From Ochrobactrum chromiisoli (GTDB lineage: Bacteria; Pseudomonadota; Alphaproteobacteria; Rhizobiales; Rhizobiaceae): a stretch of DNA of 64,000 nucleotides. The position numbers and the translations under genes are program-made. This document shows positions 44,988-54,633 of the stretch, piece after piece; the stretch's first letter is position 1, and every line of letters begins with the position of its first letter. Under the pieces are notes generated by a model, which had not been told where the DNA came from, did not search any database, and saw nothing but the letters and a program-made list of their open reading frames with translations. Location of the stretch: NCBI RefSeq assembly GCF_026241335.1, contig NZ_JAPHAV010000005.1, positions 124,001 through 188,000 on the forward strand. Direction: 5' to 3'.

Positions 44988-46412
44988 ATGACCAATATTG
45001 TAACAACAAATACCACGCCTAAGCCGAAGTTGCTGAGCGTTGAAGACGCCAAGGCGCTTGATCTGCCCCGCATGACAGAGCTTTTCACCGCGCACCTTAA
45101 TCCGGGGCAGTTGCACTTCATGAAGCTGCTGGGTTTTCATAAGGTGAAAATCGAGCGTGCCGAAGGCATGTATTATTATGATCAGGACGGCCGCAAGATT
45201 CTCGATTTTTTCGGCGGTTTCGGTTCGCTGGCATTAGGACACAATCACCCGCGCATTCTCGAAGCGCGTCACAAATTTCAGGAGGAAATGCGGCACGAAA
45301 TCGCGATCGCTTTCATGTCGCAATATGCAGCAGCCCTCGCTTATGACATTGCCGCTTGCTCGCCGGGCGATCTTGATATGGTGTTTTTAGGCTCGTCCGG
45401 TTCTGAAGCCATGGAAGCTGCGGTCAAGGTTGCAGAACGCGCCGCAGGGCCGAAGAAGCCGAAGATCGTCTATGCTGAAAATTCTTTCCACGGCAAGACC
45501 AAGGGTGTGTTGTCGATCACTGATGGCGGACTTTATCGCGGTGAGTTCAAGCTGGTTGATAACACCGTTCGCGTGCCATTTGGCGATATTGATGCCATTG
45601 AAAATGCCTTCCGGTCCGATCCGGAAATCGGTGTCATTGTTCTTGAAACCGTTCAGGGCGGCGGCGGGATCATTCAGGCCGATGCGGCATTCTGGCAGAA
45701 GCTGCGCCAGCTCTGTGATCAGTATGGTGTGGTGTGGGTAGCCGACGAAGTGCAGTGCGGTTTTGGCCGTACTGGCAAGTTCTATGCCTTTGAGCATTAC
45801 GGCGTCATTCCGGATGTCACAGCGCTCGCCAAGTCGCTGGGTGGCGGCAAGACGGCTATGGCTGCAATGATTGCCAGACGCGACGTCTATATGAAAGCCT
45901 ATGGCACGCCGAAGACGGCAATGATCCATGCCATGGCAACTTTCGGCGGCATTGGCGAATCCTGCATCACCTCCATTGAGACGATCAATGTGCTTTACGA
46001 TGAGCATCTGATCGACAACGCGGCTGAAATGGGGGATTATCTGCTGGATCGTCTGAAAGAGCTTCACGAACGCTATCCAACGCTCATCAAGGATGTGCGC
46101 GGCAAAGGCATGATGGTGGGGCTTGAGTTCCACGATTTCTCAAAGGCCATGCCAATGGTGTTGCGCCCTGTACTGGCGATGCTGGATGACAAGCTGAAAG
46201 GCTCGTTGCCGGGCTTTATCGGCAGTCATCTTTTGCGCGATCATGGGGTGCTGGTGGCTTTCACCGAATATAATCGCAATGTGATCCGGCTTGAGCCGCC
46301 ATTGATTTGCGGGCGCCAGCATATTGATGATTTTATAGCGGCACTTGATGAAGTTCTTGGACGCGGCATTGTCCGCATTGTCAAAGATTTTGTGAAAGCG
46401 CAGATTAAGTAA
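44988..46412 (+). CDS. Class III aminotransferase (PLP-dependent)
   Basis: 474 residues. The motifs of class III aminotransferases are present: FGGFGSLALGHNHP, GSSGSEAMEAAVKVAE, VADEVQCGFGRTG (Asp253), and the PLP lysine in ALAKSLGGG (Lys282). Members act on ornithine, GABA, acetylornithine and similar omega-amines, and some act on sugar or polyketide carbonyls. Its place ten bases after the epimerase gene, as last gene of the operon, suggests it aminates an intermediate of this pathway rather than serving arginine metabolism. The HpnO aminotransferase of hopanoid synthesis is a family member with a lipid-linked substrate. Confidence 0.87.
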   Translation: MTNIVTTNTTPKPKLLSVEDAKALDLPRMTELFTAHLNPGQLHFMKLLGFHKVKIERAEGMYYYDQDGRKILDFFGGFGSLALGHNHPRILEARHKFQEEMRHEIAIAFMSQYAAALAYDIAACSPGDLDMVFLGSSGSEAMEAAVKVAERAAGPKKPKIVYAENSFHGKTKGVLSITDGGLYRGEFKLVDNTVRVPFGDIDAIENAFRSDPEIGVIVLETVQGGGGIIQADAAFWQKLRQLCDQYGVVWVADEVQCGFGRTGKFYAFEHYGVIPDVTALAKSLGGGKTAMAAMIARRDVYMKAYGTPKTAMIHAMATFGGIGESCITSIETINVLYDEHLIDNAAEMGDYLLDRLKELHERYPTLIKDVRGKGMMVGLEFHDFSKAMPMVLRPVLAMLDDKLKGSLPGFIGSHLLRDHGVLVAFTEYNRNVIRLEPPLICGRQHIDDFIAALDEVLGRGIVRIVKDFVKAQIK

Positions 46413-46416
46413 AGTG

Positions 46417-46444
46417 AAAAGGCCGGGATTTTACCCGGCCTTTT
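46417..46444. terminator. Terminator shared by aminotransferase and GT-C-like genes
   Basis: AAAAGGCCGGG (46417-46427) pairs with CCCGGCCTTTT (46434-46444). The stop codon of the convergent gene (46431-46433) sits in the six-base loop, so both transcripts end in the same hairpin. Confidence 0.92.
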
Positions 46445-48119
46445 CTTTGAGAATGCCTGGGCGCACCAGCAAATCCCAACATGCGTTGAGCGGCACCACG
46501 TCGCGATCTTTAAGCGCATCCGCATAAATTTCCTGCAAAGCCCAGCGCGATGACGTCATCGGGCATTTGGGACGCAACACGCCGTCGGTTGCTTCCACCG
46601 CGGCTTTGGTTTCCGGTGTCATTGCCGGGACGGTGCGAAATGGGTCTGCACCGATCTGGATTTTGCGCGTTGCCTTGCGGTTCAGCAGCCATGGAAACGG
46701 ATCGGTGAAATCAAGTGCCATCAGCGTGTTCAGATGCAGGCCTGTTTCGGCTTCAAATTGTTTGAAGGCCTTGACGGCTTCATCAACCGAAATGAGCCAG
46801 TACATTTGATAATCAAGCTCAGAATACAGCCGCCAGCTTGGCAATTGTCCCTGTTTTCCCAGTGCTTCATAGGGTGCGAAATACGCGGCATAATGTTCTG
46901 GAAGTAATCTTGCACGCTCCATGATGTCGGGTTTGGTTGACACCTGACGCATGTTTTTAAGCTCAGTTACCGGTGGCTGAATATAAGTTGGTGCCACGGC
47001 AATCGTGCGCAAAGTTCTATACGTTACCGTGCTGAAAGCCGGTATGACGCAAAAGGCAGAAAGCGCGATGAACGCGATTTTTGCTTTGCTTTGAATAGGT
47101 CTGAGACGCTGATAGATCATCAGCAAAACGGGCCATATGAAAATGAATTCCTGACTGCCGGTGTTTTGTGTTTCCAGAATGGTGCCGCCCAGAAGGACAA
47201 TGGCAATCCAAACGGAACTGCGATCGAAAAACCGGCGAGAGGTTATACCGCGTGTGGTTTCAACCCAGAATAGCACCAGTACCAGTATTGCTGCTGGTAA
47301 AATGACATCGAGCTTACCGGAAACAACTGTCAGAAAGCGCGGCAGCAGCGCCCCTTTGTTCAGGGCAAGAAGCTGTCCGACGTCGGCAATATAGGCTGAA
47401 ATCAAGTGGTGGTTTAATTCGAGCGCCCCCAGAGCGATGAGGGTGACAAATGCTGCAATCAGAATGTTTTTGATTGAAATATGCCCCGCCAGAAGTGCGG
47501 TGAGGCAAAAAAGACCGCCGACCAGAAACCCGGTTATTTTTGTCAGAAACAGCGCCAGCATGGCCACTGCACAAATGGCTGCGAGCTTGCGGCCATCAGC
47601 AATGAATATCAGTCCGCAGATCAGCACATAAAGCAGTACTGACACCTGTCGGTTATAGATACCAAAGCCATCCAGCCCCGGATAGGACGTATAGGTCTGC
47701 ACATTGACCGGACAAACCGCGAAAACGAGAAAGGGAATGAGAAGTGCAAAAGCCAGCATGCGGCTTTTTCTGTCCACATCGGCGATGATGATAATCATCA
47801 GTGGTGCTGCCACTGCGAGCAACGACCATTGCGCAAGCAGCAGAGTTTGTGCATGCGGGAAAAGCGTTATGCCCCAGGTGAAAAGATAATATCCGAGTGG
47901 ACCACCAGGCGTGGAAAAATCCACGGACGGGATCTGCCCGGTATTTATACGTTGGGCCGCGTCGAGATAAAGATAAGTATCCCAATACATCGCGCCGATT
48001 GGCACTGTCAGTGCGATGCTTAACAAGCCCACCAGCACAAGCAGGACAAGCAGCATCCAGAAGATCGGGCCGCCGAGAAAGCGAGAGCCTCCATCTTCAT
48101 TATCAGTATATGAAGTCAT
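46431..48119 (-). CDS. GT-C-like membrane protein, putative polyprenyl-phosphate-sugar transferase
   Basis: About 562 residues. After a short polar start come about 10-11 hydrophobic segments up to roughly residue 370, then a soluble, presumably periplasmic domain of about 190 residues (from MRQVSTKPDIMERARLLPEH). In the first periplasmic loop, YWDTYLYLDAAQRINTGQ has the acidic motif seen in ArnT, PMT and other GT-C enzymes. Such enzymes move sugar from a polyprenyl phosphate to an acceptor. A TTG at 48131 with GGGGG upstream is another start, adding four residues. It faces the DprE1-like operon and may perform its last step. Confidence 0.7.
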   Translation of the reverse strand: MTSYTDNEDGGSRFLGGPIFWMLLVLLVLVGLLSIALTVPIGAMYWDTYLYLDAAQRINTGQIPSVDFSTPGGPLGYYLFTWGITLFPHAQTLLLAQWSLLAVAAPLMIIIIADVDRKSRMLAFALLIPFLVFAVCPVNVQTYTSYPGLDGFGIYNRQVSVLLYVLICGLIFIADGRKLAAICAVAMLALFLTKITGFLVGGLFCLTALLAGHISIKNILIAAFVTLIALGALELNHHLISAYIADVGQLLALNKGALLPRFLTVVSGKLDVILPAAILVLVLFWVETTRGITSRRFFDRSSVWIAIVLLGGTILETQNTGSQEFIFIWPVLLMIYQRLRPIQSKAKIAFIALSAFCVIPAFSTVTYRTLRTIAVAPTYIQPPVTELKNMRQVSTKPDIMERARLLPEHYAAYFAPYEALGKQGQLPSWRLYSELDYQMYWLISVDEAVKAFKQFEAETGLHLNTLMALDFTDPFPWLLNRKATRKIQIGADPFRTVPAMTPETKAAVEATDGVLRPKCPMTSSRWALQEIYADALKDRDVVPLNACWDLLVRPGILKEKAG

Positions 48120-48302
48120 AAAAATTTTCAAATGATGCCCCCGTTCGGCACAAATCGACCGACTCTGTTTCTTTCTAACCTCTATTGTTTAAAAACTCAA
48201 AAACACGCCTTGCGCTTGTGATTTCCGGCAATATGTTGCGCGCTTAGGGCGCGTTTCGATTTCAATGAATCACAGCGCTTATCTTTCGATTGGAGTTGTT
48301 TT

Positions 48303-49478
48303 TTGCAAAGCGTCGATGTTTTGGTGATAGGCGCTGGCGCTGCTGGCATGATGTGCGCGATAGAGGCTGCAAAACGGGGCCGTTCGGTGCTCCTTATTGA
48401 TCATGCGAAAAAGCCCGGCGACAAAATCCGCATCTCCGGTGGCGGACGCTGCAATTTCACCAATATCCATGCGAGCCCGAAAAATTTTCTGTCGCAAAAC
48501 CCGCATTTCTGTATTTCTGCCTTAAGTCGCTATACGCAGCGCGATTTTATCAAGATGGTAGAAAGGCATCGCATTGCGTATCACGAAAAGACGCTTGGAC
48601 AGCTCTTCTGCGATGGGTCAGCAGCGCAGATTATCGCTATGCTGCTTGATGAAATGAAGCAGTATGGCGCTCGTTTGCAGCTCGAAACCTCCATCGAAAA
48701 AGTTGAAAAGACTGAGCGCGGTTTTGTGGTCAGGCATTCAGGCGGAAGCGTTGCTGCGCAGTCTCTGGTTATTGCCACCGGTGGAAAATCCATTCCCAAA
48801 ATGGGAGCGACGGGCTTCGGCTATGACATTGCCAGGCAGTTTGGTCTGCGTCTTGTTGAGACGCGTCCGGGGCTGGTGCCGCTGACTTTTGAGCCGCATT
48901 TGCTTGAACGCCTGAAGCCCTTGGCCGGTATTGCTGTTGATGCAGTTGTTTCCTGCAAGAAGACGAAATTCGCTGAAGCCATGCTGTTTACGCATCGCGG
49001 TATCAGCGGACCGTCTATTTTGCAGATTTCGTCTTACTGGCGCGAGGGAGACGAAATCGCTATCTCTATGCTGCCAAAGACGGATCTGTTTGACGCCCTG
49101 CGCGATCAGCGTTCAAAAAATGGCAAGCAGGCGCTGCAAACGGCACTTTCATTTTTCATCCCCAAAAAGCTGGCGCAGCTTATTGCGGCAGATTTTCCTG
49201 CAAACAACCTCGCGGATTTTTCAGACACCGTGCTGCGGCGTGTTGCTGCTGCGGTGAATGACTGGCATGTAAAGCCAGCCGGTTCTGAAGGCTATCGCAC
49301 CGCGGAAGTGACTTTGGGTGGTGTGGACACGCGCGATCTTGAATCCAAAACCATGGAGGCCAAGGGTGTTTCCGGCCTCTATTTCATTGGTGAGGTGGTC
49401 GATGTTACGGGCTGGCTCGGTGGTTACAATTTTCAGTGGGCGTGGTCGTCCGGCTGGTGCGCGGGGCAGGTTGCCTGA
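48303..49478 (+). CDS. BaiN/HI0933-family flavoprotein
   Basis: 391 residues. An N-terminal FAD-binding Rossmann motif VIGAGAAGMMCAIEAAKRG and the family mark ISGGGRCNFTN near residue 45-57 define the HI0933/YhiN/BaiN group. The C-terminal GGVDTRDLESKTMEAKGVSGLY (in parts) and GEVVDVTGWLGGYNFQWAWSSG close the FAD site. The physiological substrate is not known for most members. The start is a TTG at 48303: GGAG at 48292-48295 lies seven bases upstream and no ATG fits. Confidence 0.93.
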   Translation: MQSVDVLVIGAGAAGMMCAIEAAKRGRSVLLIDHAKKPGDKIRISGGGRCNFTNIHASPKNFLSQNPHFCISALSRYTQRDFIKMVERHRIAYHEKTLGQLFCDGSAAQIIAMLLDEMKQYGARLQLETSIEKVEKTERGFVVRHSGGSVAAQSLVIATGGKSIPKMGATGFGYDIARQFGLRLVETRPGLVPLTFEPHLLERLKPLAGIAVDAVVSCKKTKFAEAMLFTHRGISGPSILQISSYWREGDEIAISMLPKTDLFDALRDQRSKNGKQALQTALSFFIPKKLAQLIAADFPANNLADFSDTVLRRVAAAVNDWHVKPAGSEGYRTAEVTLGGVDTRDLESKTMEAKGVSGLYFIGEVVDVTGWLGGYNFQWAWSSGWCAGQVA

Positions 49479-49713
49479 CACCTTGCCGCGCTCAAGACTT
49501 CCCAAGCGCTCAGAGACTGGCGCAGCAGGCCTTAAAATCTTTAAGCGCCACAAGGGTTGAACCAAGCGTCTACGAACCATGCGGACCGATACTTGGGTGA
49601 AGAGCGCTGATCCGGTTTATCCATATAGAAAAGCGCCCCCCTGAATTTAATTATTGTTTGGTGGCTATTTAGATATCATCTAAAGTATTGGTTGAGGATG
49701 GAGGTTCGTCCGA

Positions 49714-51342
49714 ATGCCGCAAAAAAACTCCCCCCTGGCGCCGTTTCAATATGGAACTTTTCGCGCTTTGTGGTCTGCAACGTTGTTTTCAAATCTTGGC
49801 GGCCTCGTGCAAACCGTTGGCGCGGGTTGGATGATGGCAACCATCGCGAACTCTGACGATATGGTTGCGCTGGTTCAGGCTTCCACCACGTTGCCTGTGA
49901 TGATATTTTCTGTAGCGGCGGGTGCGCTGGCTGACAATTTTGATCGCCGCCGTATTATGCTCACTGCGCAAACCCTGCTGTTGTTCATTTCTGTAGCACT
50001 TGCGGCGTTTGCCTATCTTGGCATGCTGACACCGTGGATGTTGCTTGGCTTCACCTTTCTCATTGGATGTGGTGGAGCGTTGCATAACCCATCATGGCAG
50101 GCGTCGATGGGCGATATTGTTCCGAGAGCGGATTTGCCAGCGGCTGTGGCTCTCAATTCCATGAGCTTTAACCTGATGCGCAGCATTGGACCGGCAATTG
50201 GTGGTGCGATTGTCGCAATCGCTGGCGCAGCCTTTGCCTTCATTTTCAATGCCTTTAGTTATTGCGCGCTTATTCTGGCGCTCTGGCGCTGGCAACCGCA
50301 GATAACCAAATCGACTTTGCCGCGCGAAACACTGGGGCCTGCAATGGTTGCCGGTCTGCGCTATGTGGCTATGTCGCCAAGCCTTCTAAAGGTTATGTTT
50401 CGTGGCTTTTTGTTTGGCCTGTCGGCGATTGTTATTCTGGCCCTTTTGCCACTTGTGGCGCGGGATCTTGTTGACGGTACAGCGCTCACATATGGTATTA
50501 TGCTTGGCTTTTTTGGCATCGGTGCCATTGGCGGCGCGCTTTCAAGCGCCCGGTTGCGCGAATATCTTGGCAATGAGTGGCTCGTACGCGCTGCCTTTAC
50601 CACTTTTGCAATCAGCTGTGTCTTGCTGTCGCTCAGCCGCAGCATTTGGCTGAGTTGTATTTTCCTGTTCCCTGCTGGCCTGTCCTGGGTGCTCGCGCTT
50701 TCGCTTTTCAATGTGACTGTGCAGCTTTCCACGCCACGATGGGTGGTGGGACGTGCATTGGCATTTTATCAAACAGCCACTTTTGGCGGCATGGCGGCAG
50801 GGAGCTGGCTCTGGGGTTCCGTGGCGGACGGTTTTGGGGTGCCATTTGCGCTGATGGTTGCGGCAGGTGTGTTGCTGTTTGGCGCGTTGATCGGCATTCT
50901 TCTGCCGCAGCCGGATTTTGAATCGCTTAATCTCGACCCGCTCAATCGTTTCAGTGAGCCGAAATTGCGCCTGGATTTGCGTTCGCGCAGCGGTCCGATC
51001 ATGATCATGGTTGATTATAAGATCGCACAGGAAGATGTCCGGGCATTTCTTGAGGCAATGGCGTTGCGGCGCCGTATCCGCATTCGCGATGGTGCGCGGC
51101 AATGGGCGCTGCTGCGTGATTTGGAAAATCCGGAAATATGGACCGAGAGCTATCATGTTCCGACATGGGTCGAATATGTGCGTCATAATCAACGGCGCAC
51201 ACAATCGGATGCGGAAGTGTCAGAAAGACTGCTTGCTCTTCACAAGGGCGCAACGCCGCCTCTCGTGCATCGCATGATTGAGCGACAAACAGTCTCTGTT
51301 CACGATGATATGCCGCTGAAAGCTCATCTCGATTTGACGTAA
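49714..51342 (+). CDS. MFS exporter of the enterobactin-exporter-like family, with C-terminal soluble domain
   Basis: 542 residues. About 11-12 membrane segments to residue 410, with the MFS loop motif AGALADNFDRRRIML after helix 2, fit the MFS_3 family (enterobactin exporter-like). The C-terminal 130 residues, from RSRSGPIMIMVDYKIAQEDV, are soluble and resemble a small monooxygenase-like (ABM-type) alpha/beta domain, as is found in some members. The cargo is unknown. No siderophore genes lie nearby. It stands alone and is followed by a strong terminator. Confidence 0.88.
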   Translation: MPQKNSPLAPFQYGTFRALWSATLFSNLGGLVQTVGAGWMMATIANSDDMVALVQASTTLPVMIFSVAAGALADNFDRRRIMLTAQTLLLFISVALAAFAYLGMLTPWMLLGFTFLIGCGGALHNPSWQASMGDIVPRADLPAAVALNSMSFNLMRSIGPAIGGAIVAIAGAAFAFIFNAFSYCALILALWRWQPQITKSTLPRETLGPAMVAGLRYVAMSPSLLKVMFRGFLFGLSAIVILALLPLVARDLVDGTALTYGIMLGFFGIGAIGGALSSARLREYLGNEWLVRAAFTTFAISCVLLSLSRSIWLSCIFLFPAGLSWVLALSLFNVTVQLSTPRWVVGRALAFYQTATFGGMAAGSWLWGSVADGFGVPFALMVAAGVLLFGALIGILLPQPDFESLNLDPLNRFSEPKLRLDLRSRSGPIMIMVDYKIAQEDVRAFLEAMALRRRIRIRDGARQWALLRDLENPEIWTESYHVPTWVEYVRHNQRRTQSDAEVSERLLALHKGATPPLVHRMIERQTVSVHDDMPLKAHLDLT

Positions 51343-51379
51343 GATCAAAGGGTATCGCTGTTTCTGTGCCAATTCGGAG

Positions 51380-51415
51380 GCTGCGCAAAGCTTTGATAGC
51401 TTTGCGCAGCTTGAT
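51380..51415. terminator. Bidirectional terminator between MFS and permease genes
   Basis: A perfect 12-base-pair stem GCTGCGCAAAGC/GCTTTGCGCAGC with a seven-base loop lies between convergent genes, with TTGATTTT after it. Confidence 0.85.
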
Positions 51416-51416
51416 T

Positions 51417-52706
51417 TTAAGCAGGTTTGTCGCTTTTGCGACCAATGCTCAGAAGTTGGTACAGCACCAGAGCCGCAAAGGTTGATGTACCAATTCCGCC
51501 GAGCGCAAAATTTCCAATATTGAGGGTGAAGTCACCCGCACCGAAAATGAGTGCTACGCCAACAGTGAAGAGATTGCGCGGATCGGAGAAGTCAACCTTG
51601 TTAACGACCCAGATGCGCGCCATTGCCGAGGCAATCAGGCCAAAGACCGAGACCGCAAGACCAGCCAGAACCGGCGCGGGGATGGTATGCAGCATTGCAC
51701 CGAATTTGGGTGACATGCCAAGTGCAATCGCTACAACGGCAGCAATGACGAAAATCAGTGTCGAATAGACCTTGGTCATGGCCATCACGCCAATGTTTTC
51801 AGCATAGGTCGTGACACCTGTGCCGCCACCGAAACCTGAAATCATTGTGGCAATGCCGTCACCAAAAAAGCCGCGCCCGATATAACGGTCCATGCTCTGT
51901 CCGGTGATAGCGCCAAGCGCTTTGATATGGCCGAGATTTTCAGCAACCAGAACGATCGCCACCGGCGCGATCAACGTGATCGCAGGCCATGTGAAAACAG
52001 GTGCCGTGAAGGCGGGCAGGCCAAACCATGGAGCGGCACCCACAGCGGCAAAATCGATGCCCGGAACAAAGCCGAGGCCATTGCCGAAAATCAGCACAAG
52101 GCAATATCCGAACAACAGCGCCAGCAGCACGGCAACGCGCTTGGTTGCAAGCGAGCCATAGGCAGAAATCATTGCCATGCAAAGCACGGTCAGCAGTGCG
52201 ATTGCCATATGCGCGCCAGAGCCTTTAAGCTGGCCGATTGCTACGGGTGCGAGATTGAGCCCGATGGCGACGCCGATGGCGCCTGTGACGACGGGCGGCA
52301 TCAGACGCTCGACCCAGCCGGAGCCTATGGCCATGACCACCAGCCCTATTGCGGCATAAAGTGCACCGCAGGCGATGATGCCGCCAAGAGCGAGTGCGAT
52401 GTTCGGATTGGGACCGCTACCGGAATAGGCGGTGACGGCAATCACCACCGCGATGAAAGAGAAGGACGAACCAAGATAACTTGGCACGCGACCACCGGTC
52501 ATTAGGAAGAAGATGAGTGTTCCGATGCCGGAGAAAAAGACGGCGACATTTGGATCAAAGCCCATCAGCAATGGTGCAACGATCGTAGAGCCGGACATGG
52601 CCAGCAGATGCTGAATGCCCATCGGAACGGCCGCTGTCGTTGGAAGCCGTTCGTCGGGCAGCACCGTGCTGTTCCTGGTTAGATGCCACTTTGGAAAATA
52701 GGACAT
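51417..52706 (-). CDS. Uracil/xanthine permease (NCS2 family)
   Basis: 429 residues with about 14 hydrophobic segments. NCS2 marks are MGIQHLLAMSGSTIVAPLLMG near the N-terminus, the ligand-binding AENLGHIKALG in the middle, and GFGGGTGVTTYAENIGVMAMT (in parts). It is a proton- or sodium-coupled importer of uracil or xanthine; UraA and RutG are the closest types I recognise. It is monocistronic in appearance. Its location about 14 kb from the BMP/cytosine-deaminase-like genes may be coincidental. Confidence 0.92.
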   Translation of the reverse strand: MSYFPKWHLTRNSTVLPDERLPTTAAVPMGIQHLLAMSGSTIVAPLLMGFDPNVAVFFSGIGTLIFFLMTGGRVPSYLGSSFSFIAVVIAVTAYSGSGPNPNIALALGGIIACGALYAAIGLVVMAIGSGWVERLMPPVVTGAIGVAIGLNLAPVAIGQLKGSGAHMAIALLTVLCMAMISAYGSLATKRVAVLLALLFGYCLVLIFGNGLGFVPGIDFAAVGAAPWFGLPAFTAPVFTWPAITLIAPVAIVLVAENLGHIKALGAITGQSMDRYIGRGFFGDGIATMISGFGGGTGVTTYAENIGVMAMTKVYSTLIFVIAAVVAIALGMSPKFGAMLHTIPAPVLAGLAVSVFGLIASAMARIWVVNKVDFSDPRNLFTVGVALIFGAGDFTLNIGNFALGGIGTSTFAALVLYQLLSIGRKSDKPA

Positions 52707-53358
52707 GGACCCCTCGTAAGATGTTTATCGAAAGGCCATTAACTGCAATTCCACCGGATCGCCAGTGTGTTGGGGGCACGTTTTCTTATGATAAGGTCCG
52801 GTTGGATGATATTTCCTCAGAAAATGCTTGCCACGGCGGTAAAGAACAGCGAGTTTGTTTGGAGCGTTTCCTTATCTCAATGAACCGGACGGCTTTGCAA
52901 ATCAGCTTGTTTTTGATTCAAATTATCTGTCGATGGAGGTCGGCAGATATGTCAAAGGCTCTTTGTGGTGATCTGCCGAACCCGAACGACAAGCACGCAC
53001 GTCGGATTGATATTCTCCAGTCGACAAGCATTCTTCCCACCAGATCACGTTTCCGAGCAGGCCTTACAGTTTTCGGCGTATGACGTCCTGCAACAAATTT
53101 CTTCAGACGGGTGTTTTGTTTTCAAAGCATACCGCCGCCGCTTGCATTCATGCGCGGCAAAGGAAACTGTTGCGATAACTTGATGGCGGAAACCGTATGC
53201 AAAACAATCAAGTCAGAACGGATCTGGCGAAAATTTCAGGCACGCAATGATATGATTAAAGTCACTGCGGATTAAAAAATGGCGATCGAATTGATTTGAA
53301 CTGGTCATCAGCCGGGTTGCGGTTTAATCAGATTTATCTTGAAAAACTGGATGCATAA
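52707..53358. other. Intergenic region upstream of permease and M20 genes
   Basis: No gene is convincing over these 652 bases. One plus-strand open frame (52640-53083) overlaps the permease gene and lacks a binding site or known content. Promoters of both divergent genes must lie here. No riboswitch-like stem set was recognised. Confidence 0.4.
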
Positions 53359-54558
53359 ATGACTACCCAATCCGATCCAAATCTGTTGAACGATCTTTCA
53401 TCATTGGTGCAAAAGCTTGCCGATGAGATTGATCCTCATCTGATTGAAATTCGTCGCGACATTCATGCGCATCCTGAAACAGGGTTCGACGTTGAGCGCA
53501 CTGCAGGCGTTGTTGCACGCGAATTGGAAAGTCTGGGAATTGAGCATCAAACCGGTGTTGGTCGCACCGGTGTGGTTGGTTGGATAAAAGGCGGGCGTCC
53601 GGGCCCCACATTGCTGATCCGCGCCGATATGGATGCACTGCCGATTGAGGAGCAGACAGATCTTCCTTTCGCAAGCCAGTATCCCGGAAAAATGCATGCC
53701 TGCGGACATGATCTGCACACAGCAACACTCATCGGTATTGGCAAGGTTTTAAAAGACATTGCGCCACGTCTGAGCGGAAATGTGAAACTCATGTTTCAGC
53801 CAGCCGAGGAAACGCAGGAAAGTGGTGCGCGCGCCATGATTGCCGATGGTATTCTCGATGGTGTCGATTATGCTCTGGGTTTCCATAACCACCCGGATGA
53901 GCCAACAGGCACTTTCACCTTCGTTGAAGGTGTCGCTAACGGATCTTCCGACGAGTTCGATATTACGGTTCATGCCGCATCCGGCCATGCAGCACGACCG
54001 CATCAGGCAGTGGATCCCATTGTTGCAACCGCACAGCTCATCACGCAGCTTCAGACGATTGTCTCGCGTGAAGTCGATCCGATGCTGGCCGCTGTTTTAA
54101 CGATCGGCTCAATCCATGGTGGTCACACGCATAATATCATCCCGGATTCTGTCGCCATCATGGGGACCGTGCGCTGTCAGGACCGTGGCGCACGCGATAT
54201 TATCGAAGCAGCCGTTCGCCGCATTTGTGGGGGGCTTGAAGCGTCATTACGTGTGCGCTGTGCCATCAACTATGTACGCGGAGTGCCATCGATGGTGTCG
54301 GATTCCTATTTGATCGAGACCACCGGAGCGGTCATTCGCGAGCATTATGGTGATGTGTTTTTCAAGCGCGGGGGGAGCCTTGGCGCAGAAGATTTCGCAT
54401 TGGTTGGTGAAAGAGTGCCTTCGTTCCAGCTTGGCATTGGTGCAGCACAGCAAGGTCGCGACGACAAGCTGCATAATTCCGATTATCAGCCTGACGAACG
54501 CTGCATTGCCAATGGCGTTGTTGCGCTGTCGCTTGCTGCTGCGCGCATTTTGTCCTGA
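53359..54558 (+). CDS. M20-family amidohydrolase
   Basis: 399 residues of the same M20 class as the product of 8787-9947. Motifs are RADMDALPIEEQ, MHACGHDLHTATL, FQPAEETQESGA with the catalytic Glu, and ASGHAARPHQAVDPI. It hydrolyses N-acyl amino acids, hippurate-like or peptide-like amides in the cytoplasm. The binding site is weak (GGATG). It is convergent with the homocysteine S-methyltransferase/ABC operon and shares a terminator region with it, so a link to peptide uptake is possible but unproven. Confidence 0.9.
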   Translation: MTTQSDPNLLNDLSSLVQKLADEIDPHLIEIRRDIHAHPETGFDVERTAGVVARELESLGIEHQTGVGRTGVVGWIKGGRPGPTLLIRADMDALPIEEQTDLPFASQYPGKMHACGHDLHTATLIGIGKVLKDIAPRLSGNVKLMFQPAEETQESGARAMIADGILDGVDYALGFHNHPDEPTGTFTFVEGVANGSSDEFDITVHAASGHAARPHQAVDPIVATAQLITQLQTIVSREVDPMLAAVLTIGSIHGGHTHNIIPDSVAIMGTVRCQDRGARDIIEAAVRRICGGLEASLRVRCAINYVRGVPSMVSDSYLIETTGAVIREHYGDVFFKRGGSLGAEDFALVGERVPSFQLGIGAAQQGRDDKLHNSDYQPDERCIANGVVALSLAAARILS

Positions 54559-54566
54559 AATGAAGT

Positions 54567-54633
54567 GGGCGGCGTAGAGTGCTTTTCAATCTGATTTTAT
54601 CAGATTGGCGCTCCCAGGCCGCCCTTTTATTTT
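54567..54633. terminator. Nested hairpin terminator between M20 gene and convergent operon
   Basis: An inner hairpin CAATCTGA/TCAGATTG (54587-54607) lies inside an outer pairing GGGCGGC (54567-54573)/GCCGCCC (54618-54624), followed by TTTTATTTT. It ends just at the stop of the convergent gene. Confidence 0.8.

Noticed and set aside
52640..53083. 147-codon plus-strand frame starting inside the permease gene
   Set aside because: It starts antisense within a clear NCS2 gene and lacks any known domain.
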